Of a stretch of 64,000 nucleotides of DNA, positions 16,035 to 24,112 are shown one piece after another. The stretch comes from Flammeovirgaceae bacterium (GTDB lineage Bacteria; Bacteroidota; Bacteroidia; Cytophagales; Cyclobacteriaceae). Position numbers and translations under genes: made by a program. Location of the stretch: assembly GCA_020635915.1 (NCBI GenBank), contig JACJYU010000001.1, positions 930,001 through 994,000 of the forward strand. Direction: 5' to 3'. The notes under the pieces are model-generated. The model saw only the letters and a program-made list of their open reading frames with translations. It did not search any database and was not told where the DNA came from. Within the stretch, counting starts at the first letter, position 1. Every line of letters begins with the position of its first letter.

Positions 16035-18848
16035 ATGAACCTACGCATCCTTACCTTGTTCCTGGCCGGTATTTTATGTTTTTCCGCCTATGGGCAGGAC
16101 GATGACTGGACGAAGTCGTTGTTTAAGGGCCTTGGAAACGCTGGGGCCAAGAAAAAAGCAGAACTGGACCAGATCGATTTTCAGTTTGCCATGTCCGTAA
16201 ATGAAAATGCCGGCCTGTTTGATGTGGAACAGAAAGGCGAAGGGCTGGCCAAGGGGCTTTATGCCTTGAAAGAGAGAAGCGAGAAAACGAAGGAGGAGAT
16301 CGCCCGCGACACCCTGGAGTATGCGATACAATATTACAACTGGAGGCTTTATGCCATAGCCGAGGCGTCCTTTATGGAGGCGAAAGGCTATATGGAAGCA
16401 AACCAACTGACCGAAGACATCAACTACCTTAGGTGCCTCTCCAATATCGGGCTGGTGTACCTGGTGCAGGGCCGGACGGACGAATCGAGGCAATACATTG
16501 AAGATGCGCTGGCGCGAAGCGAGAGGATGCAGGGGGTGAAGAGCGCTGCATATGCCGCCAACCTGAACAGCCTGGCCAAGCTGGGCCAGGAACTGGGCAA
16601 ATACAACGAGGCGGAAAAGCAATTCAACCAAACACTGGATATCTGCAAGGAAGTATTTGGGGAAACCTCCATGCAGAGCGCGATCGTGCTCAACAACAAA
16701 GCCATGCTTTACCAGGAGTTGGGCCGCTATGACCAGGCCGTGGGGCTGATGAAGGAGGCCATCGCCAAGGAGGCGGCCGCGCCAAAGAAGGTACTCGAAG
16801 GGAAAAAATCCTTTGATAGCCGCAGGTTTCAACTGAACCTGGCCACGCTGTACCAGTTGTCGGGGGATTTGCCCCGGGCGGAGGCCACCCTGTTGGAAAT
16901 AAAAAAGGTGTTTGAGAACCGTTTTCAGAAGAACAACCCCGAGTATGCCAGCCTGCTGAACCAACTGGGCCTGCTCTACATCGAAATGGGCAAAATGGAC
17001 CAGGTGGAGGAGCAACTTGCCAAAGCCGTGGAGGTGTACAAGAAAAAATTTACGGAAAACAATGCCGCGTATGCCAGGGCCCTCAACGACCTCGGGAATT
17101 TTTACCGCATGCAAAAGCGGTATGACGAGGCCGAAAAAGCGCTGTCCACCGCCAGGGCGACCAACCTCTCCCTGCTGGGCGCCAACCATCCCGATTATGT
17201 CAAATCCGTGGAGGACCTCGCCATCCTCTACTGGAAGAAAAACGATTTGGCCAAAGCCAAAACCTTTTACGGGGAGGCCATAGGGAAATCGCTAGACTTC
17301 ATTAACCATTACTTCCCGCCCATGAGCGAGGCGGAGAAGACAAAATACTGGGACGTGCTGCAGCCCCGGTTCCAGCGGTTTTTCAACTACGCCATTGCCG
17401 CCAGCGCCACCGATCCCACTATTGTCAGGGATATGTTCAACTACCAGATGGCCACAAAGGCATTACTGCTGAGCGCCACCAGCAAGATAAAGCAAACCAT
17501 CCTAGCCAGCGGTGACAAGGCACTGATCAACGACTACCTTTCGTGGATAGCCCAAAAGGAAACCCTGGCCCGCTACTATGCCCTCTCCAAGGAAGACCTG
17601 CAAAAACAGGAAATAAACCTTGCCGCCCTGGAGGCCCAGGCCAACAACCTTGAACGAAGCCTCTCCGAACGCTCCAAGGATTTCTCCAGCGGGTATGCCA
17701 CCGAGACGGTAACCTACGCACAGGTGGCCTCCCTCCTCTCCGATACCGAGGCAGTGGTGGACATCATACGGCTGCAAGGGTTTGACGAACAACTGGTAAA
17801 GGATTCGAAATATGTGGTGATGGTGGTAAAAAAAGGGGATGCCCTGCCCGCCATGGCCGTGATCGACAACGGCAGCCAGTTGGAAACACGCTATTCAAAA
17901 TTTTATAAAAACTCCATCCTGCAGCGCACGCCCGATGGGTATTCCTACGACCAATACTGGGGCAAGATCGATCCCCTGGTGGCGGGGAAGAAAACGATAT
18001 ACTTTTCCCCGGACGGCATCTACAACCAGATCAACGTGAACACGCTAAAGAAGGAAGGCGGGGACTACGTGCTGGGCCGCTACGACCTGGTGGTATTGGG
18101 AAATTCCAAGGACCTATTGGAAATCAAAGCCAAGAAGCCAGCTTCCGTTAAAAAGGATGCCTTCCTCCTTGGCTTCCCCAATTACGGGGGCAATGCCGTG
18201 GCCGCCCTGCCGGGAACAAAAGTGGAGTTGGAGGCCGTTTCCAAAATATTGAAATCCAATGGGTATACCGTCAGCACTCTTTCCGGGGCGGAGGCATCCG
18301 AAAAAAACCTGAAGGCCGTGAAGGGCCCGCAGCTCATGCACATTGCCACCCACGGCTACTTCCTTGCCGATGGCGATGTGGGCAGCGGGGGTGCCGCGGG
18401 CGTGAACGCGGAGAACGCCAAGGGCAACCCCCTGTTGCGCTCCGGCTTGTTGCTGGCGGGCGCCTCGCGGACGCTGAGTGGCCACGCCATTCCCGATTTG
18501 CAAAGCAACGACAACGGGGTGCTTACCGCCTATGAGGCCATGAACCTGTCGCTGGAGGGCACCGACCTGATCATCTTGAGCGCCTGTGAAACGGGGCTGG
18601 GCGATGTGCGGGCAGGGGAAGGCGTGTACGGGCTACAGCGCGCCTTTCAGGTGGCCGGTGCCCGGGCGCTGATCATGAGCTTGTGGAAGGTGGACGATGT
18701 CGCCACACAACTGCTGATGACGAACTTCTACACCTACTGGGCCAAGGGGGGCTCGAAGTTAAAAGCCTTCCGGCAGGCCCAGCTAAAGCTTATGGCCCAG
18801 TACAAAGACCCTTACTATTGGGGCGCTTTTGTCATGATGGGCGAGTAA
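16035..18848 (+). CDS. secreted TPR-CHAT (caspase-like) protein
   Basis: The 937-residue protein has a signal peptide (MNLRILTLFLAGILCFSAYG), then tetratricopeptide repeats over about residues 100-430 (e.g. YAANLNSLAKLGQELGKYNE, YARALNDLGNFYRMQKRYDE), a helical linker, and a CHAT domain at about 640-937. CHAT is a caspase/separase-like Cys protease fold. Both catalytic residues are present: His773 in HIATHGYFL and Cys851 in LSACETGLGDV. The ending YYWGAFVMMGE is typical of CHAT proteins. An upstream in-frame ATG would add 42 residues in front of the signal peptide and is rejected. With the signal peptide it should act outside the cytoplasm, unlike the cytosolic TPR-CHAT proteases of defence systems. 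No partner gene is obvious. Confidence 0.88.
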   Translation: MNLRILTLFLAGILCFSAYGQDDDWTKSLFKGLGNAGAKKKAELDQIDFQFAMSVNENAGLFDVEQKGEGLAKGLYALKERSEKTKEEIARDTLEYAIQYYNWRLYAIAEASFMEAKGYMEANQLTEDINYLRCLSNIGLVYLVQGRTDESRQYIEDALARSERMQGVKSAAYAANLNSLAKLGQELGKYNEAEKQFNQTLDICKEVFGETSMQSAIVLNNKAMLYQELGRYDQAVGLMKEAIAKEAAAPKKVLEGKKSFDSRRFQLNLATLYQLSGDLPRAEATLLEIKKVFENRFQKNNPEYASLLNQLGLLYIEMGKMDQVEEQLAKAVEVYKKKFTENNAAYARALNDLGNFYRMQKRYDEAEKALSTARATNLSLLGANHPDYVKSVEDLAILYWKKNDLAKAKTFYGEAIGKSLDFINHYFPPMSEAEKTKYWDVLQPRFQRFFNYAIAASATDPTIVRDMFNYQMATKALLLSATSKIKQTILASGDKALINDYLSWIAQKETLARYYALSKEDLQKQEINLAALEAQANNLERSLSERSKDFSSGYATETVTYAQVASLLSDTEAVVDIIRLQGFDEQLVKDSKYVVMVVKKGDALPAMAVIDNGSQLETRYSKFYKNSILQRTPDGYSYDQYWGKIDPLVAGKKTIYFSPDGIYNQINVNTLKKEGGDYVLGRYDLVVLGNSKDLLEIKAKKPASVKKDAFLLGFPNYGGNAVAALPGTKVELEAVSKILKSNGYTVSTLSGAEASEKNLKAVKGPQLMHIATHGYFLADGDVGSGGAAGVNAENAKGNPLLRSGLLLAGASRTLSGHAIPDLQSNDNGVLTAYEAMNLSLEGTDLIILSACETGLGDVRAGEGVYGLQRAFQVAGARALIMSLWKVDDVATQLLMTNFYTYWAKGGSKLKAFRQAQLKLMAQYKDPYYWGAFVMMGE

Positions 18849-18899
18849 GCCAGCATTGGCGGTGTATTGTGGAATTTTAGATAAGCCTATATAAAAGGT

Positions 18900-18922
18900 A
18901 TATCACACATAATGTGTGATAT
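18900..18922. repeat. perfect palindrome, 11-bp arms around one base
   Basis: The arms are ATATCACACAT (18900-18910) and ATGTGTGATAT (18912-18922), with a single A between. The match is perfect. It lies about 50 bases after the CHAT stop and 90 before the next gene. The one-base centre makes an RNA hairpin less likely than a DNA-binding site for a dimer, though either is possible. Confidence 0.8.
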
Positions 18923-18927
18923 CCAAT

Positions 18928-18937
18928 TGTTGTGCTT
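18928..18937 (+). repeat. left arm of 10-bp inverted repeat flanking an AT-rich gene
   Basis: TGTTGTGCTT here is the exact reverse complement of AAGCACAACA at 19536-19545. The two arms enclose the AT-rich lipoprotein gene at 19012-19494 with no other gene between. The core GTTGTGC resembles the R' core-site form (GTTRRRY) of integron attC sites with one mismatch, but no complete attC can be built here. Confidence 0.55.
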
Positions 18938-19011
18938 CATTATTAATTACTAACAATACTAGGTCAAGTTTCATTAGAAAGATTCACCAGAATCTCTTAA
19001 CTTCCTCGTCT

Positions 19012-19494
19012 ATGAACAAACCAGTTGGATTTTTACTTGTATGTCTTTTTGCTATTTCCTGTTCAAGTAATGAACAGGGATCAACCCAGTCAAAAGAACC
19101 AACAATTCTGGGTTCTTGGAAAGTACTTGAAAGCGAAAAAACAACAAATGACACAACCATAATATCAAAACCTCATAAAAGTATTTACCTATTCACAGAC
19201 TCCTTTTACAGCATTGCAATAGCACCTAGAGAACGAGCTTCATTATCTCAAAATGCTGAATCTGCTGATATCTCAGCAGCTGAAGCGGGGTACATTTCAA
19301 ATTCAGGAACTTATGAAATCATAGGTGACTCAATCCGAACGATAGTCTTAGTTTCTAAATTTCCGAATTTCATGAACAATCGATCCCAAAGAACACAACA
19401 CATAGCCTTTGAGGGGGATCGCTTAATTCTAACATTGATGAATGGTGAATCAATAAACAAGACAATTTTACAGCGGTACAGCTCATCTGAATAA
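19012..19494 (+). CDS. lipocalin-like lipoprotein, AT-rich, probably acquired
   Basis: The 160-residue product is a lipoprotein: signal GFLLVCLFAISCSSNEQ with the lipidated Cys at 17. The mature part begins ILGSWKVLESEKTTND, the G-x-W start of lipocalin-like small beta-barrels, and later strands (GTYEIIGDSIRTIVL, EGDRLILTLMNGE) fit this. Codon use and base composition are much more AT-rich than the flanking genes. The whole unit is bracketed by a perfect 10-bp inverted repeat. An upstream in-frame start at 18916 would lie inside the palindrome zone and precede the signal peptide, so it is rejected. The ligand or function is unknown. Confidence 0.7.
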   Translation: MNKPVGFLLVCLFAISCSSNEQGSTQSKEPTILGSWKVLESEKTTNDTTIISKPHKSIYLFTDSFYSIAIAPRERASLSQNAESADISAAEAGYISNSGTYEIIGDSIRTIVLVSKFPNFMNNRSQRTQHIAFEGDRLILTLMNGESINKTILQRYSSSE

Positions 19495-19535
19495 CAAAGA
19501 TTTATGAAACACAAAAGACGAAGCTTTAGAATACA

Positions 19536-19545
19536 AAGCACAACA
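19536..19545 (-). repeat. right arm of 10-bp inverted repeat flanking an AT-rich gene
   Basis: AAGCACAACA pairs perfectly with TGTTGTGCTT at 18928-18937. Its inner GCACAAC resembles an attC R'' core (RYYYAAC) with one mismatch. AT-rich sequence ends within about 20 bases after it, so it marks the right edge of the compositional anomaly. Confidence 0.55.
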
Positions 19546-19634
19546 TACTATATTGCGCATGGCCTTACCAAGCCATCTGCAAAGAACCAGCTAACATCCC
19601 GCTTATCTGCCGCCAGGAAACTGATCAAAACAAA

Positions 19635-20078
19635 ATGAAAAAGTTTGGCTACATAACCATGCAGGTGGGGATTTATCTAATCCTGCTTGGAGGCATCGGG
19701 GATATCATCTATTCATTCTCGGTGGACACCATCATCCCGGCCCATCTGGACTATCTAAAAATTTCCAGTGAAGAAGCGTGGCCGCAATTAAGAAACCTCG
19801 ACTTAGGGTTTATGCGGGGGATTGGCGGGTTTATCATAGCAGTGGGAATTGGCGCCCTGGCCCTGTTGCACACTGCGGTGAAAGCCGGAAACCAGTTGGC
19901 CCTGGCGGGCATGGTGCTGATGGTCACCATTGGGGAGGGGAACAACGCCCTGCAAATGTTTTTGCTTGACTCGCCCTATTACCTTATGCCTTTATTTTAT
20001 GTCATCCTATTTTGGACAGGGGTGGTATTATGGTCGGCAGGAAAGGAAAAGAGGCTGGCTTTCAATAAAAATCAATGA
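19635..20078 (+). CDS. four-helix membrane protein, unknown function
   Basis: The 147-residue protein has hydrophobic segments at about residues 5-27, 60-82, 86-105 and 113-133, with a Gly-rich second segment (RGIGGFIIAVGIGALALL). The loop between helices 1 and 2 holds an acidic stretch (LKISSEEAWPQL). I recognise no family with certainty; the layout resembles the DUF4345/DoxX-like small membrane proteins, and a DUF4345 protein follows at 20892. Composition is like the rest of the chromosome, in contrast to the AT-rich genes on both sides. Confidence 0.65.
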   Translation: MKKFGYITMQVGIYLILLGGIGDIIYSFSVDTIIPAHLDYLKISSEEAWPQLRNLDLGFMRGIGGFIIAVGIGALALLHTAVKAGNQLALAGMVLMVTIGEGNNALQMFLLDSPYYLMPLFYVILFWTGVVLWSAGKEKRLAFNKNQ

Positions 20079-20232
20079 ATCCTCCGTACAAAATCCTACC
20101 AGGCCCATTGGTGGCAGGGGCCATGCTTCAAAACCCCGGCCAGTTTAAAATAATTAAAAAATATTTGTGGGCCAATAGCCATTTTGAGGGAAAGCCTAGG
20201 CCATCCTTGGTAAATAAAGAATAAGTTTATCC

Positions 20233-20763
20233 ATGGACTTTGAATATTATTTGGAAAAATTCAGAAAAGCGGCAGAGGGGATTGACAAAAAAATGTTAAG
20301 GGAAAAGCCTCTTAATATTTATATAGGCGTCACCTTAAACTCTGTTGTGCTAAAATTATATAAAACGGAATGGGCCAGTGACAAAATTGACCCAATACAT
20401 GCAAGTTCAAGAATCTTTTTTGCCATCTGGGTAAATGAAAAAACAATAAGTCGAAAAAAAATATTTTATAATATTCACGCATTAAAGCTTCGAAAACTAA
20501 AGGGATATGCAATACGCAGCCACGATTTTGCCGACAGCTTCAGGAAAGATTTTATGAAGTTTGAGCATAATTGGGGGAATGTAAGTGTGAAATTCGGCCC
20601 TTTAACCTTGATGGAAGGCTGGGAACATTTCGAAAATGAAAGACTTGAAGGGATAATCGTAAAACTTGCGAACAATTTTACAACCATGGAACATTTAATT
20701 GACAATACGTTAAAAAAATTCAAGCTGGATAAAATTGAGGCGGGGACCCACATTGGCTTGTGA
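20233..20763 (+). CDS. hypothetical soluble protein, AT-rich orphan
   Basis: The 176-residue product has no signal peptide or membrane segment. It is rich in Lys, Phe and Ile (YYLEKFRKAAEGIDKKM, RIFFAIWVNEKTISRKKI) and looks like an alpha/beta cytosolic protein, but I recognise no family. The gene is clearly more AT-rich than its neighbours, and AT-rich non-coding sequence precedes it (20145-20232). That suggests recent acquisition. A hairpin-forming sequence follows the stop at 20793-20820. It stands alone, with more than 120 bases on each side. Confidence 0.62.
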   Translation: MDFEYYLEKFRKAAEGIDKKMLREKPLNIYIGVTLNSVVLKLYKTEWASDKIDPIHASSRIFFAIWVNEKTISRKKIFYNIHALKLRKLKGYAIRSHDFADSFRKDFMKFEHNWGNVSVKFGPLTLMEGWEHFENERLEGIIVKLANNFTTMEHLIDNTLKKFKLDKIEAGTHIGL

Positions 20764-20792
20764 TCAAAAAACACCTACAAAATAACTTTGAA

Positions 20793-20820
20793 AAGCTGGC
20801 CATTTAAACCTGGTCAGCTT
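20793..20820 (+). terminator. stem-loop after the AT-rich orphan gene, possible 3' end
   Basis: AAGCTGGCCA (20793-20802) and TGGTCAGCTT (20811-20820) form a ten-pair stem with one G-U wobble around the eight-base loop TTTAAACC. The wobble is allowed only in plus-strand RNA, which fits a role in the transcript of the upstream gene. No T-run follows, so it may not be an intrinsic terminator. Confidence 0.4.
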
Positions 20821-20891
20821 GTGGGACAATCCTGCTGGTTTACCCGAGCTGAAATCATTGGCAAAATACCGAGCGACATAAAAAAAAGATT

Positions 20892-21263
20892 ATGACATTG
20901 GCACTTAGCGTTTTATTGGGGCTTGTCGCCCTTATCTGTTTTCTCGGGGGAACGAACATTATGCTCAAGGGGGCAATGTATTTTCTTCCCAAAGAAATTC
21001 CACCGCAATTGGTCCTGGACAATTTGATCCGGTTCATGGCAGGGATTTACCTGGGCTCAGGTTTCATTTTTGCCTATGCCTCCTTTCATGTGGCCACCAT
21101 AGGCAACATGGCCTACTGCCTGGGGCTGGCGGTGGCGTTGTCGGGCTTCGGCCGATTGTACTCCCGGTACAAAACCGGGACGGCCGGCAAATACTTTGAT
21201 TATATCATGGTGGTGGAAATATTCCTTGGATTTTCCGTAATAATATTGAAATGGTACCGGTAA
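20892..21263 (+). CDS. DUF4345 family membrane protein
   Basis: The 123-residue protein has four hydrophobic segments and the DUF4345 pattern: LVALICFLGGTNIMLKGAMYF, DNLIRFMAGIYLGSGFIFAYA with the conserved Asn and Arg, a Gly-Arg turn (ALSGFGRLYS), and a Glu in the last helix (IMVVEIFLGFSVIIL). The family has no established function. It stands alone on the plus strand. Confidence 0.75.
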   Translation: MTLALSVLLGLVALICFLGGTNIMLKGAMYFLPKEIPPQLVLDNLIRFMAGIYLGSGFIFAYASFHVATIGNMAYCLGLAVALSGFGRLYSRYKTGTAGKYFDYIMVVEIFLGFSVIILKWYR

Positions 21264-21506
21264 CAGCAGGGCAGCCAACCGGTGTCATCATAAAAGGGCA
21301 TCCTGTTTTGACCGAAGAATTCTAAGAAAGAAGTTTATTTATCCTATGAAGGCCCCAAAACGACAAAAATTTGATTGGTTGGGGCAGGCTTTAACGTTGG
21401 CCCCAGGCCACATTGTGCCGTGCCCTGTTGACAACTTTCCAGTAGTGTTGGGTTTTTGCCACTAAAATAAATTAACTTTTGTATTTTAGTCGTGCAACAC
21501 GCTACC

Positions 21507-22412
21507 ATGGAAATGCGCTATTATATGGCCATCGTTATCGCAGTACTGGCCTTTTCGTGCGGGCCGGGCACAAAAAAGGATGGCTCTTCCACCACAAAAA
21601 AAACCGAAGGCATGGAAACCTCCCTACAGATGCAACAGGCAACCTCCAAAGATGGCACGCTGATCGGCTATTGGAAAAGCGGGGCGGGCCCTTCCCTGCT
21701 CCTTGTGCACGGGACCACCGCGGACCACAGCCGCTGGGCCCCCATCCTGCCACGCCTTGAAAAGGATTTTACCGTATATGCCATGGACAGGCGTGGACGC
21801 GGTGGAAGTGGGGATGGGCCACAGTACGACATCATGCGGGAGGCGGAGGACGTGGCGGCAGTAGTGGAGGCGATAGGAGGGCCGGTATGCGTCCTAGGTC
21901 ATTCCTACGGTGCGGTATGCAGCCTTGAAGCAGCGCTGTTGACGGACAAGGTAAGGCGGCTGGTCCTCTATGAGCCTCCCATCCCAACCCACATTGCCAT
22001 GTACCCTCCAAAAGCCCCTGACCGGATACAGGCACTGGTCGATGGCAAAAAGCTGGAGGAAGGCCTGGAGGTATTTTTCCGTGAAGTCGTGAAAATGCCC
22101 GAAGCCGAACTAACGGCATACCGTCAGTTGCCGGTTTGGAAAGTGCGTGTCCAGCTTGCCCCCACTATCTCCAGGGAGTTGGCCATTGACCGGAAGTACG
22201 TCTTCGAACCAGCAAAGTTCTCCGGCCTTCATGTGCCCACGCTCCTCTTGCTTGGTGGCGACAGCCCGCCCCTCTTCCAACAAGCCATGAAGCGGCTCGG
22301 CCCCGCCCTTCCCAATAGCCGTGTGGCCATCCTTCCCGGCCAGCAACATATTGCCATGGACACGGCCCCGGATTTGTTCATAAAGGAAGTAACACAGTTC
22401 CTGACGGAATGA
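21507..22412 (+). CDS. alpha/beta hydrolase, lipoprotein
   Basis: The 301-residue protein has a lipoprotein signal (AIVIAVLAFSCGPGTKK) and an alpha/beta hydrolase fold. It shows the oxyanion-hole strand LLLVHGTTADHSRW, the nucleophile elbow VLGHSYGAVCSL with its Ser, an acidic candidate in LLLLGGDSPPL, and the catalytic His in LPGQQHIAMDT. Ester or lactone hydrolysis in the periplasm is the general expectation; the substrate is unknown. A GTG five codons earlier is a possible alternative start. The MDR gene follows after 86 bases. Confidence 0.85.
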   Translation: MEMRYYMAIVIAVLAFSCGPGTKKDGSSTTKKTEGMETSLQMQQATSKDGTLIGYWKSGAGPSLLLVHGTTADHSRWAPILPRLEKDFTVYAMDRRGRGGSGDGPQYDIMREAEDVAAVVEAIGGPVCVLGHSYGAVCSLEAALLTDKVRRLVLYEPPIPTHIAMYPPKAPDRIQALVDGKKLEEGLEVFFREVVKMPEAELTAYRQLPVWKVRVQLAPTISRELAIDRKYVFEPAKFSGLHVPTLLLLGGDSPPLFQQAMKRLGPALPNSRVAILPGQQHIAMDTAPDLFIKEVTQFLTE

Positions 22413-22498
22413 CGAATGGGGTACTGGCCCTTTTCAATAAAACACAAAGAAATTACGGGCCAACTGGCCCAATCCACACCAACCCAAAACACCAAAAA

Positions 22499-23452
22499 AT
22501 GAGGGCGGCCGTACGCAGGAAATATGGTTTTGTAAACCGGATAAGGGTAGAGGATATGGAAAAGCCTATGCCCAAAGGCAACGAAGTATTGGTAAAGGTG
22601 CACGCCACTACCGTCAACAGGACGGATTGTGCCAACCTCACCGCCAAACCATTTATCATGAGGTTCGTCCTCGGGCTGTTCAAACCCCGGAAAATCATAT
22701 TGGGCACTGATTTCGCAGGCGAGGTAGTGGCCATGGGAAAAGGCGTGAGGTCATTCGCCATAGGCGACCGGGTATTTGGCTTCACGGACACCGGGGCCGA
22801 ATCACAGGCCGGGTTCGTTTCGGTGGCGGAAGGCCATTTGTTCCCTATCCCCGGCAACACAGGGTACAAACAAGCCGCTGCAAGCCTGGAAGGGGCCCAC
22901 TACGCCTACACATTTGTCCACAGGTCCAACTTCCAGCCTGGCCAGAAAATCCTGATAAACGGGGCCACGGGCGGGATTGGCTCTGCCCTTCTCCAGTTTG
23001 TGCGGCAATATGATGTGGACATTACCGCTACTTGCAACACCCCAAACGCCGGACTTATAAAATCCATGGGCGCCAATAAAACCATCGATTTTACCCGCGA
23101 GGATTTTACTGCCCTCAACCACAAATACGACTTTATCTTCGATGCCGTGGGCAAAAGCACCTTTGGGAAGTGCAAGCCATTGTTGAACGACAATGGGGTT
23201 TATATTTCCTCCGAATTGGGGCCCTATGCCCAAAACGTGTTTCTTCCTTTGCTCAACCCCATTTCAAACAAGAAGGTAATTTTCCCGGTACCCTTTAACA
23301 AAAGGGAAACAATACCGTATATCAGCAACCTTTTGAACAAAGGGAAGTTCAAGCCTGTGATAGACCGCGAATATTCATTGGAAGACATCCCTAAGGCATA
23401 CGAATATGTGATTGCTGGGAAAAAAACAGGAAACGTATTGGTAAACGTGTAA
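22499..23452 (+). CDS. MDR-family NAD(P)-dependent oxidoreductase (quinone reductase-like)
   Basis: The 317-residue protein belongs to the medium-chain dehydrogenase/reductase superfamily. It has the GroES-like N-terminus (NEVLVKVHATTVNRTDCANL, TDFAGEVVAMGKGV, GDRVFGF) and the cofactor-binding NGATGGIGSALLQFVRQY. The structural-zinc Cys cluster of zinc alcohol dehydrogenases is absent, which places it near quinone or enoyl reductases. MRAAVRRKYG is the family start; an in-frame ATG at 22409 would overlap the hydrolase stop and add 30 unrelated residues. The substrate is not known. Confidence 0.88.
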   Translation: MRAAVRRKYGFVNRIRVEDMEKPMPKGNEVLVKVHATTVNRTDCANLTAKPFIMRFVLGLFKPRKIILGTDFAGEVVAMGKGVRSFAIGDRVFGFTDTGAESQAGFVSVAEGHLFPIPGNTGYKQAAASLEGAHYAYTFVHRSNFQPGQKILINGATGGIGSALLQFVRQYDVDITATCNTPNAGLIKSMGANKTIDFTREDFTALNHKYDFIFDAVGKSTFGKCKPLLNDNGVYISSELGPYAQNVFLPLLNPISNKKVIFPVPFNKRETIPYISNLLNKGKFKPVIDREYSLEDIPKAYEYVIAGKKTGNVLVNV

Positions 23453-23537
23453 GGATTCCAAGCCCGCAAGTGGGCATGGGCTCAGGGCCTGGCAAAATAA
23501 AAAACGGCAAACCCAAAGGCATGTTTTCAACCCCGCT

Positions 23538-24107
23538 TCACCTTCTCCCTTTGAACATTACCCTCGGCAGCTTCATGCCCAGCATCAGGGAGACCCAACC
23601 AAGCAAAACCACGTACTCCACATAACTCCCGCCCATGCCCTGCATCGTCCCCCGCACACGGGGCAGGTAGGTAAGGAAAAAAATGCCCCATAGATAGTAC
23701 TGGAACACCATGCCCATGATATTGAATTGGCGTGCCCCCACCCTGCCCTGCTCATGCCGGTCCGCAAGGAATGGCATCGAAAAAACAATGAAGTACGCCA
23801 TGGCCCCACCAAGCAGGCGATAGGGCATCACCAGCGTGCCGGAGAAATAAAGGAAGGCCAGCAACTCCACCAGGTGGACACCGTGTGCCAGCGCAAATAG
23901 GTGGAACGGCTTTTTGGAAAGCCAGGGGTGGGCATCGGAAGGGCGCCTGGCCAGAAAAAGCAAACTGAAAATAAGCAATGAAAACCGTCCGCTAAAGCGT
24001 GTGGTGGCCTGCAGCCCTTCAATCCCCCACCCGTGGTTGATCACGCCCAACACCGCCAGCCCTGCTTCCACGATTAGGCAAATGGATATGGCGTTGCGGA
24101 CGGTCAT
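23538..24107 (-). CDS. six-helix membrane protein, unknown function
   Basis: The 189-residue protein has about six hydrophobic segments. Helix 2 (FSLLIFSLLFLARR) and helix 3 with two His (LFALAHGVHLVELLAFLYF) recall the haem-binding helices of ferric-reductase-like and MsrQ membrane proteins, but a second His pair is not evident. I would not name it on that basis. It begins five bases after the class V aminotransferase-like gene and so is probably its operon partner. Confidence 0.65.
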   Translation of the reverse strand: MTVRNAISICLIVEAGLAVLGVINHGWGIEGLQATTRFSGRFSLLIFSLLFLARRPSDAHPWLSKKPFHLFALAHGVHLVELLAFLYFSGTLVMPYRLLGGAMAYFIVFSMPFLADRHEQGRVGARQFNIMGMVFQYYLWGIFFLTYLPRVRGTMQGMGGSYVEYVVLLGWVSLMLGMKLPRVMFKGRR

Positions 24108-24112
24108 GGGCG

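Noticed and set aside
16074..17189. 371-residue open frame on the minus strand opposite the TPR-CHAT gene
   Set aside because: It is a shadow of the TPR coding region, with no recognisable domain and rich in Leu, Gln and His as antisense frames of such genes are.
16035..18848. Part of a type III-E CRISPR (Craspase) system
   Set aside because: No gRAMP effector, Cas1 or CRISPR array is near, and the protein has a signal peptide.
21346..21465. 39-codon open frame (starts MKAPKRQKFDWLGQ) in the gap before the alpha/beta hydrolase
   Set aside because: Too short, with no ribosome site, signal or known small-protein pattern; the 243-base gap otherwise shows only an imperfect TGGGGC/GCCCCA inverted repeat.
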